A stretch of DNA of 64,000 nt from Phycisphaerae bacterium (lineage in GTDB: Bacteria > Planctomycetota > Phycisphaerae > Phycisphaerales > UBA1924), in the NCBI GenBank assembly GCA_022180725.1, contig BQMO01000003.1:1-64000 (forward strand), in the 5' to 3' direction. Both the position numbers and the translations under genes were made by a program. Of the stretch, positions 17,281-23,942 are shown piece after piece. Position 1 is the first letter of the stretch. Every line of letters begins with the position of its first letter. The notes beneath the pieces were generated by a model. The model worked only from the letters and a program-made list of their open reading frames with translations, did not search any database and was not told the DNA's origin.

Positions 17281-18069
17281 CTATTCCGGTGGAGCGCGCC
17301 AGACCATTGTGACGATGTGTTCGGCTCCAGGCATGATGCTGGTCTCAGCCCCAGCGATCCGTTGTGCCGAGACAATCCACCTCTGGCCCTCGAAGTCGAT
17401 TTGTCGCTCATGGACATGGTGATCGGGCAACTGCGCAAGGTCTACGAGAATCTGTTGAAATCGAACCGTGCCAGTTCGACGGTCGGCTTGGTGTCTCGGT
17501 CCTTCGCCGCGCCACTTTCGGTGTGCTGTTTCCGACAGGCAAATGACCAACAGATCGGCTCGATCATCTTTAAGAAGATCAATGTCCTTCTCAAGCTGGG
17601 CACCGTCCAAATTTTTGGTCTTCCCAAGCCACCCTCGCGCCTTGAATTCCATGCGCACATATTGACCAGCAGCGAGGTCCCCTCCTCCGATCTTTGTGTC
17701 ACTCATCCGCTGTTCGTCGGGATCGCGATCAAAGATCGTATGACCTGCGAGTAGCATTTTGGCCCGGCGGCCGGTTCCCAGTGCGTCTCCGGCCCTGTTC
17801 CAACCTTGAAGACGCCCATCTGCATCCAATCTCAACTGCTGCACCTTGTCACCGTGATAGTTGATCCCGATCCGAATGAAGTACTTCGGGTCTGTGGTCG
17901 CCCTCAGGATCTCAAATTCCAGATGGTGCTGGATGTAGGCTTCGGACGACGTGGATGCCGGGTTCGTGCTAAGAAGGTTTTGCAGTTCCTGATGAATCAG
18001 TCTGACAAGAGATGCAGGGGGAATCACGCCCAAGGTCAAACTCCTCTGGTACCTCCTCAGTGTACTCAT
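17281..18069 (-). CDS. Candidate PD-(D/E)XK restriction nuclease partner of the methyltransferase
   Basis: The protein has 262 residues from ATG 18069. TTG 18033 with AGAGGAG 7 bases upstream, or GTG 18027, are strong alternative starts. No full family match was recognised. Residues 131-180 show D-L-A-A-G-Q-Y-V-R-M-E-F-K-A, then the helix Q-L-E-K-D-I-D-L-L-K and the strand A-D-L-L-V-I-C-L-S-E. This D...E-x-K, helix, strand order is that of PD-(D/E)XK nucleases, with E141 and K143 as candidate catalytic residues. It ends 21 bases from the end of the methyltransferase gene, in convergent orientation, and shares its lower GC. I infer that it is the restriction half of a two-gene system. Confidence 0.5.
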   Translation of the reverse strand: MSTLRRYQRSLTLGVIPPASLVRLIHQELQNLLSTNPASTSSEAYIQHHLEFEILRATTDPKYFIRIGINYHGDKVQQLRLDADGRLQGWNRAGDALGTGRRAKMLLAGHTIFDRDPDEQRMSDTKIGGGDLAAGQYVRMEFKARGWLGKTKNLDGAQLEKDIDLLKDDRADLLVICLSETAHRKWRGEGPRHQADRRTGTVRFQQILVDLAQLPDHHVHERQIDFEGQRWIVSAQRIAGAETSIMPGAEHIVTMVWRAPPE

Positions 18070-18298
18070 CCCAGAGCTGTGACAGCACCGACGGCTACTC
18101 CAGCAGGGGAGCCCGTTCGACGGGAGCTGGGGTGATTGCGCGGGTTTGCGATGCGCTACCGATCTGGCCGGAGCCTCCACATCCGGGGCGATGGGGCAAC
18201 AATTTCCTTTCAATGGCGCTGCGAATCGGCCCCGTCGCCGGAAATAAGGGTTGGGGGGGTGGGCCTGTCGCCCGACGCCCCCCAGCAAGGAGACCACC

Positions 18299-18817
18299 GT
18301 GACCCGAATCGGACTGACCCTCGACGAGCATTTCGACCTCCGCGTGAAGCCCCTTGCGGGCGCGGACCCCGCGTTCTGTGAGGCGGCCGAGCAGGAGCGG
18401 GACCGGATGTTCCCGATGACGACGACCGCGGCATCGCACCACCTGCGGTCCCGCGGCTACGACTGCCGCCCTGCACTGCTCGAAGCACTTGTCGAGCAGG
18501 GAGTGGTTACGCCGTCGCGGCCGGACGCCTGGACGCAGGTCGAGGTCGACGCCGCCGCTGGGCATTTCGAGGAGTGCCAGATTTTCGTTCCGTACGTGAC
18601 GCTGTGCCTGGCGCTCGGGTGCCGGTACGCCGACTTCCTCCGGGCGCTGCGCCAGGCCGCTGAGCGCGAGTCGGACAAGTACGGGAAGCCGGTGCCTGAT
18701 GACGACGGTTACTTCGTCCTGCACCGCGTGCCGCCCCGTGCGAACACTCCGGCGGTGATCTCGTTCACGCTGTGCGACGATATCCGCGAGAGGCTTGAGC
18801 GTGGCGAGGAGGTCTGA
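18299..18817 (+). CDS. Hypothetical protein of the element, first gene of the capsid operon
   Basis: The protein has 172 residues. The GTG at 18299 follows AAGGAG by 6 bases, which decides the start. It is a mixed alpha/beta protein with no signal peptide or membrane helix. A segment near 40-70 (T-T-T-A-A-S-H-H-L-R-S-R-G-Y-D) might be a helix-turn-helix. The stop abuts the next ATG directly, so it is in one operon with the sigma-like and capsid genes. No family recognised. Confidence 0.6.
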   Translation: MTRIGLTLDEHFDLRVKPLAGADPAFCEAAEQERDRMFPMTTTAASHHLRSRGYDCRPALLEALVEQGVVTPSRPDAWTQVEVDAAAGHFEECQIFVPYVTLCLALGCRYADFLRALRQAAERESDKYGKPVPDDDGYFVLHRVPPRANTPAVISFTLCDDIRERLERGEEV

Positions 18818-19426
18818 ATGCAGGACCCCTCACCCGTTGAACTCGAACTCACCCCCGACCTGCTCGACTACGCGCGGCGGGTGGCGTTCAAGGAGGCCCA
18901 GAAGCGTTGCCGCCCTGGTGTCGATCACGACGACGCCGCGCAGCAGGCGCTTTTGCACCTGATTGCCAAGCCGCCCGTCTGGGATCCGGCGCGGGGCGCG
19001 AAGCCGAAGTCGCTGGTCTACACGGTTATCCAGCGGGCGGTCATGAAGTTCGCCGTCCGTGAAAGGAAAACTGTCCGCAAGTTCCAGCCGCTGCGTCCAC
19101 CTTCGGACGCCAAGCAGAAGGCCACGGATGGCGTCTACCCGGATCCCTCGGGGAAGGAGATTGCCCGCAACCGCACGGTCGGCCTGTCGCAGTCGTTCTG
19201 GACGATGGAGGACGTGTTGGACTTCATCGACAACGAGACCAGCCGTGAAACCTGCCGGGTCATCATGGAGAGCGGTGGAAACGTCAGCGAGGCTGCACGC
19301 CGCCTAGGTCGAAGCGAGAGTGCGATTCGTACGCGGATCGATGTGCTGATCCCGAAGCTGCTGGCGAAGGGCTTCAAGGTGGTCTCAGAAGGAGAGTTCC
19401 ATGGACGGAAACACGGTCAAGGATGA
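18818..19426 (+). CDS. Sigma-70-like factor of the element
   Basis: The protein has 202 residues. ATG 18818 abuts the preceding TGA and has GAGGAGG upstream. Residues 10-85 resemble sigma region 2 (helical, with H-D-D-A-A-Q-Q-A-L-L-H-L and a basic R-E-R-K-T-V-R-K-F end). Residues 150-195 form a helix-turn-helix like region 4 (G-G-N-V-S-E-A-A-R-R-L-G-R-S-E-S-A-I). Its gene overlaps the capsid fusion gene by 26 bases. It may direct RNA polymerase to the element's own late promoters. A non-sigma HTH regulator is the alternative. Confidence 0.65.
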   Translation: MQDPSPVELELTPDLLDYARRVAFKEAQKRCRPGVDHDDAAQQALLHLIAKPPVWDPARGAKPKSLVYTVIQRAVMKFAVRERKTVRKFQPLRPPSDAKQKATDGVYPDPSGKEIARNRTVGLSQSFWTMEDVLDFIDNETSRETCRVIMESGGNVSEAARRLGRSESAIRTRIDVLIPKLLAKGFKVVSEGEFHGRKHGQG

Positions 19427-21299
19427 CCTGCTGCTCACGGCCGCCGGAGTCGAGATCGAGGCCGCGGGCAAGGATGCCCGCCCCAAGATCAGCGTCGTCG
19501 CCTATACCGGGCGCATCATGCGCGTGCCCGGCTGGGGCGACATCGCGATCGACCTGGCTGGTTTGGAAGCGGGCGGCCAGGTGCCCCTGCTGGCCGACCA
19601 CAACGCCACGGTCGGCAGCGTCGTCGGCCACGGCGAGCCCGCCGTCGCCAACGGGCGGCTCATGGTCGCGGGCGTCGTCAGCGGTGCTGGCGAACCGGCG
19701 CGGCACGTCGTGGAGATGGCCAGGGGTGGTTTCCAGTTCCAGGCATCGGTCGGTGTCGCGCCCACCGAGCACGAACGGGTGAAGCCGAACCAGTCGGTCG
19801 AGGTCAACGGGCGGTCGCTGTCGTCGCCGGGCGGGTTCACGCTTGTGCGCAAGGGGCGGCTGCGGGAAGTCAGCATCACGCCGCTGGGGGCCGACGCGGA
19901 AACGTCGGTGGCCATCGCGGCATCACGTCAAGGACGGACGAACATGGCGGACATCGCACACGAGGATCAGATCCGCGCCGACGAGCGCGACCGGCTGAAG
20001 GAAATCGAACTGACCTGCCGTCCCATCTTCGCCGGTGGGGGCGAGCGGGACTGGGGCGTGCACCAGAAGCGGGTGGACGACATGAAGGCCAAGGCCGTCG
20101 CGGGTGACATGACCGTGAGCGAACTCCGCGCGGGCGTGCTTGAGGTCCTGCGGGCCTCGCGCCCCGTGCTCTCCGGCTTCATCACCGGCGGCGGGTCGGG
20201 CCACATCCCGCGTGCCCGGGTGATTGAGGCGGCGATCCTCAAGCGTGCGGGCTTCGCCGCGCTCGCCGAGAAGGCCCTGGGCCCGGCGTGCATGGAGGCG
20301 GCGGACGACCTCCGCGTCGCCCACACCCTCGACCTCTGCCGCGCTGCCTTGCATCACGAAGGGATCGACGCGCCCGCCGACCGCGAGGGCATGGTGCGGG
20401 CGTCGCTCACGACGCACACGCTGACCGAGGCGCTGGGTGCCGCGGTCAACAAGGTGCTGCTCGACGGCTATCAGGAGAGCCCGGCCACCTGGCGGTCCTT
20501 CGCGGGCGTGCGGAGCGTGCCGGACTTCAAGACGGCCACGGCGATCCGTCCGTCGTTCACTGGCTCGCTGCAGCAGATTCCGCCCGGCGGCGAGTTCAAG
20601 CACGGCGGTGCCGACGAGGCGACGACCCAGTACAAGGTGGACACCTACGGCAAGATGTTCAGCATCGACCGCCGCGACCTGATCAACGACGACCTGTCGC
20701 TGTTCGACAGCGTCGCCCGCGCGATGGGCCAGGCGGCGATGCGGAAACTCAGCGATCTGGTGTACGACACCCTGATGTCGAACGCCGGCGCGTTCTTCTC
20801 CGCGGGCAACGGCAACTACATCACCGGTGCCGACACGAATCTCAGCACGGACGGCCTGACCAAGGCCATCACCGCAATGCTCACGCAGCGGGACGCCGAG
20901 GGCAACGACCTGGACCTGCGGCCGACCCGATTGGTCGTTCCGCCGGAACTCCAGACGGTGGCCCGCGCCGTGCTCGAGAGCGAGTACATCGCGGCCCAGA
21001 CGAACCTGCCGACCGGTAACAGCCTGCGGAACGCGGTGGGTCTTGAGGTCGAGCCGCGCCTGAGCAACACCAAGAAGTACGGCGCCAAGGCTTCGACGAA
21101 GCACTGGTACCTGTTCGCGGCTCCGGCGGCGAGCCCGATCATCGTCGGGTTCCTCAACGGCCAGCAGACGCCGACGGTCGAGTTCTTCGGGCTCGACCAG
21201 ACGGTGAACAAGTTGGCGGTGTCGTGGCGCGTGTACTTCGACTTCGGCGCGGCCCTGTGCGACCCGCGGGCGGCGGTGCGGAGCAAGGGCGAGGCGTAA
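19401..21299 (+). CDS. Prohead protease/major capsid protein fusion
   Basis: The protein has 632 residues, with AAGGAG 8 bases before ATG 19401. Residues 25-180 match HK97/Mu-type prohead proteases: H67 in A-D-H-N, S116 in Q-A-S-V-G, and the closing R-E-V-S-I-T-P-L. After a charged linker resembling the cleaved delta/scaffold region (about 185-320), residues 330-632 form a major capsid domain of Mu gpT/HK97 type (F-T-G-S-L-Q-Q-I-P-P-G-G-E; D-R-R-D-L-I-N-D-D-L). Fusing protease and capsid into one chain is a known arrangement in some phages. It is not related in sequence to the capsid gene that the element interrupts. No portal or terminase accompanies it. Confidence 0.85.
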   Translation: MDGNTVKDDLLLTAAGVEIEAAGKDARPKISVVAYTGRIMRVPGWGDIAIDLAGLEAGGQVPLLADHNATVGSVVGHGEPAVANGRLMVAGVVSGAGEPARHVVEMARGGFQFQASVGVAPTEHERVKPNQSVEVNGRSLSSPGGFTLVRKGRLREVSITPLGADAETSVAIAASRQGRTNMADIAHEDQIRADERDRLKEIELTCRPIFAGGGERDWGVHQKRVDDMKAKAVAGDMTVSELRAGVLEVLRASRPVLSGFITGGGSGHIPRARVIEAAILKRAGFAALAEKALGPACMEAADDLRVAHTLDLCRAALHHEGIDAPADREGMVRASLTTHTLTEALGAAVNKVLLDGYQESPATWRSFAGVRSVPDFKTATAIRPSFTGSLQQIPPGGEFKHGGADEATTQYKVDTYGKMFSIDRRDLINDDLSLFDSVARAMGQAAMRKLSDLVYDTLMSNAGAFFSAGNGNYITGADTNLSTDGLTKAITAMLTQRDAEGNDLDLRPTRLVVPPELQTVARAVLESEYIAAQTNLPTGNSLRNAVGLEVEPRLSNTKKYGAKASTKHWYLFAAPAASPIIVGFLNGQQTPTVEFFGLDQTVNKLAVSWRVYFDFGAALCDPRAAVRSKGEA

Positions 21300-21316
21300 A
21301 CGGTCGGCGCTGGTGC

Positions 21317-21350
21317 GGCCGGGGGCGGTTGCGGGCCGCCCCCGGCCTTT
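21317..21350 (+). terminator. Intrinsic terminator after the capsid gene
   Basis: A perfect 12-bp stem (GGCCGGGGGCGG, 21317-21328, with CCGCCCCCGGCC, 21336-21347) around a 7-base loop is followed by TTTCTC, 17 bases after the capsid stop. It separates the capsid operon from the replication genes. Confidence 0.75.
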
Positions 21351-21400
21351 CTCACACACGGATCACGAATGACGCACGCCGCGCCGATCGCGGCGGCGCG

Positions 21401-21589
21401 ATGGGTGCGCTCATGGTCGAGCAGCAGGACATCCCGCCGTCCCGGATCCAAATCGGGGACATCGCGTTCGAGATCGAGTTCATCGAGGTCCCCGATGCCG
21501 CTGCGCGTTGGAACGAGGTGATCGACCACGTCGGTGCGTGGTTGCTGGCCGAGTGGGAGCGTGAGCAACTGGAAAGCGAGCCGGAGTGA
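21401..21589 (+). CDS. Small acidic protein upstream of the RepA-like ATPase
   Basis: The protein has 62 residues from ATG 21401; ATG 21413 is equally possible. It is strongly acidic ([19 protein letters not shown]) with no membrane segment. Its stop overlaps the next GTG (GTGA at 21586-21589), so it is translationally coupled to the ATPase gene. No family recognised. It could be a replication accessory or copy-control factor. Confidence 0.5.
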   Translation: MGALMVEQQDIPPSRIQIGDIAFEIEFIEVPDAAARWNEVIDHVGAWLLAEWEREQLESEPE

Positions 21590-23268
21590 CAGCGCAGCAC
21601 TGCACAGAGTTCGGCATCGTCGTCGCTGCGGGCCAGCGGTACGCCCGCTGGTATGACGATGGCCCGTCGCCAAGCCGCTACGACGGCAGTGATCCCATCG
21701 ATGTGGAGCAGGCGTATAGGACGGCGTTCCTTGGGGCCGCCGGTGAGGTCGCCGGGTGGGGTGAGCCCGATGATCGAGCGGTCGAAGCGGCATGGCGGGC
21801 CAGGTGCGACGCTTACGAGGCCGCCCATGTCTTGATCCCCTCGGCCGACTACTTCGGCGTGACCGATCCCGAACGGCGATCCGAGTTCCTCGGCGAGCAG
21901 GTGGTGTATCGGTTGGAACACGCCATCACCGCCGCACGCGCCCGCGGCCGCCACCAGGCGCTCGCCACATCCAACGACGCTTGGTCGCGGTTGTCTGAGC
22001 GCGGCCTGTCCGGCGATCAGATCGTCAGATCGCTGCTCCCTACATGGCTCATGGAGGTACAGGCCTGGGCGACGCAGCCCGCCAAGCCCGAGGTCGTCTC
22101 TGTCCCGCCGGTGCTGGATGAGACGGAAGCGGCGCTGCGGCTGGCTGCGCCGCATGCGGTGACACGCACGCGAGCCTCACTTGCACAATGTGCAAGTGAC
22201 GAGGCTGCCTCTCCCCGCTCCTTCACCAGCGAGCCCCCGTCTCCGCAGTTCATCAGTGTTCGCCAGCTCATGGCTGCATGCCCGGCGCTACGTCCGCCCG
22301 TGGTCAATGGCCTGCTCCGCGAAGGCGAAACGATGAACCTGATCGCATCGCCTAAGACCGGCAAGTCGTGGCTCGTGCTCGACCTGGCGATAGCGGTCGC
22401 CACCGGTCGCCCGTGGCTCGGTCGCTTCCCGACGGTCGCCGGCGATGTGCTGATCATCGACAACGAGCTGCATGGCGAGACATCGGCCAATCGCATTCCC
22501 AAGGTCGCCAAGGCCCGCGGCCTCGGCACCGATGAGTTCGCCGACAAGGTCTTCATCCGCAACCTGCGCGGCGGGCTACAGGACATCGTCTCGCTTAGCC
22601 CGTACTTCCGCGCCATCGAGCCGGGGCGATTCCGCCTCATCGTGCTCGACGCCTTCTACCGCTTCCTGCCCGCGGGCATGGACGAGAACGCCAACGCCGA
22701 CATGGCGTCGCTCTACAACCACATCGACCGGTACGCCGCCGACCTCGGCTGCGCGTTCGTGCTGATCCACCACAGCAGCAAGGGCAACCAGTCTGGCAAG
22801 TCGGTCACCGATGTCGGCGCTGGCGCTGGCAGCCAGAGCCGCGCGACCGATGCTCACCTCGTCCTGCGGCCGCATGAAGAGCCGGACGTGGTCGTGCTCG
22901 ATGCGGCCGTGCGGTCATGGCCGCCGCATGAGTCGGCATGCCTGCGCTGGGCGTTCCCTGTGTGGGACGTGGCCGACGACCTCGACCCCAAGCGGCTCAA
23001 GGTCGAGACCCCTCGCCGACGGCAGCGTGCCGACCGACCATCGCCGCCCGAGGACTGGACCCCGGAGCGTTTCGTCGGCGCGTTCGTATCTGGCGACCCG
23101 GCGCTACGCGACGAGATCCTCATGGCCGCTGCCAAGGACCTGTCACACGCCAAGGCGAGCAGCATGCTCAAACTCGCGGAGGCCCGGGGGCTTGTTCAGC
23201 GCGTCCAGCCTGGCCCGTCCGATCGCGTCCGGTTCGTTGTGACGCAGAGAACCGAGGGTGGCCCGTGA
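21586..23268 (+). CDS. RepA-like AAA ATPase/helicase of the element
   Basis: The protein has 560 residues and starts at GTG 21586. Residues 1-220 have no clear match. Residues 225-480 form a RecA-like ATPase of the AAA_25/RepA kind: Walker A S-P-K-T-G-K-S (255-261), Walker B R-L-I-V-L-D (350-355), then a L-I-H-H-S-S-K-G-N sensor motif. Such ATPases unwind plasmid or satellite replicons as hexamers. The C-terminal 80 residues look helical and may be a winged-helix domain. It provides a plausible replication function for the excised circle. A primase domain was not seen. Confidence 0.8.
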   Translation: MTAQHCTEFGIVVAAGQRYARWYDDGPSPSRYDGSDPIDVEQAYRTAFLGAAGEVAGWGEPDDRAVEAAWRARCDAYEAAHVLIPSADYFGVTDPERRSEFLGEQVVYRLEHAITAARARGRHQALATSNDAWSRLSERGLSGDQIVRSLLPTWLMEVQAWATQPAKPEVVSVPPVLDETEAALRLAAPHAVTRTRASLAQCASDEAASPRSFTSEPPSPQFISVRQLMAACPALRPPVVNGLLREGETMNLIASPKTGKSWLVLDLAIAVATGRPWLGRFPTVAGDVLIIDNELHGETSANRIPKVAKARGLGTDEFADKVFIRNLRGGLQDIVSLSPYFRAIEPGRFRLIVLDAFYRFLPAGMDENANADMASLYNHIDRYAADLGCAFVLIHHSSKGNQSGKSVTDVGAGAGSQSRATDAHLVLRPHEEPDVVVLDAAVRSWPPHESACLRWAFPVWDVADDLDPKRLKVETPRRRQRADRPSPPEDWTPERFVGAFVSGDPALRDEILMAAAKDLSHAKASSMLKLAEARGLVQRVQPGPSDRVRFVVTQRTEGGP

Positions 23269-23585
23269 GGGGGGGGGGAGGGGGGTTGCGCGCAAACACG
23301 TGCGCGCGTATGCCCCCCGGGGGGGGCATACGCACCCGGGGGGTATGGGGGGGAACTCGACCCCCCTCCCCCCTTGGTTCCTTCCTGGCCGACCCGGCGA
23401 ACCGACGCCCGCGGGAACAGCGGCAAGGGAAAACAGAGTTTGTTTCGCCCGTCCGGACGCGGGCTGCCCCCACATGGCCCACATCGCCGGAATGTGCCGG
23501 ATTCGACTTGAACTTCGCCACCCATGACGCCCTCCTGTGTCCGCCGGGCGGCAATTCCGCCGCCCCGCGATTTGGAGACTTGAAC
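23269..23585. repeat. Hairpin- and G-tract-rich intergenic region, possible replication origin or regulatory zone
   Basis: This 317-bp gap has no credible gene. In order it holds: G-tracts of up to ten, the palindrome TTGCGCGCAA (23286-23295), CACGTG (23297-23302), a 13-bp inverted repeat with a GG centre (arm GCGTATGCCCCCC, 23306-23333), and a second G-tract/C-tract fold at about 23336-23373. The rest (23374-23585) is plain sequence ending in the ribosome site TTGGAG for the next gene. The dense symmetry beside a helicase gene is suggestive of an origin. Confidence 0.5.
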
Positions 23586-23942
23586 ATGGCCAAGAAGAAC
23601 ACGACCCGCAAGATGTCCAAGAGCGCCGCCCGCGCTGAGGGCGCTACCCGCACCAAGCGAGCGCTGACCATCGGCAAGAACGCCGCCGCCAAGCCCGCCG
23701 CCGACAAGCGGCTCAGCGCCATCAGCGCTGCCGCCAAGGTGCTCGCCGACGCTGGCAAGCCGATGCGGGCCAAGGAGATGATCGAGGCGGCGAGCGCGAA
23801 GGGCCTGTGGTCGAGCCCCAAGGGCAAGACCCCCGAGGCCACGCTTTACGCCGCGATCATCCGTGAGATCGCCGCCAAGGGGAAGGCGGCACGCTTCAGC
23901 AAGGTCGAGCGCGGCCTGTTCGCCACAACGGAGGTGGCATGA
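23586..23942 (+). CDS. HARE-HTH domain protein
   Basis: The protein has 118 residues. ATG 23586 has GGAG 9 bases upstream; the frame is open earlier but crosses the G-rich gap. The N-terminal 45 residues are a Lys/Ala/Arg-rich basic tail. Residues 45-115 match the HARE-HTH winged helix ([35 protein letters not shown]). This DNA-binding fold occurs in RNA polymerase delta and in restriction enzymes. The stop overlaps the recombinase ATG (ATGA), so it may act as a directionality or expression partner of the recombinase. Confidence 0.8.
   Translation: MAKKNTTRKMSKSAARAEGATRTKRALTIGKNAAAKPAADKRLSAISAAAKVLADAGKPMRAKEMIEAASAKGLWSSPKGKTPEATLYAAIIREIAAKGKAARFSKVERGLFATTEVA

Noticed and set aside
23269..23585. 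CRISPR array or tRNA in the structured gap
   Set aside because: No regularly spaced direct repeats and no cloverleaf; the structure is inverted repeats and G-tracts.
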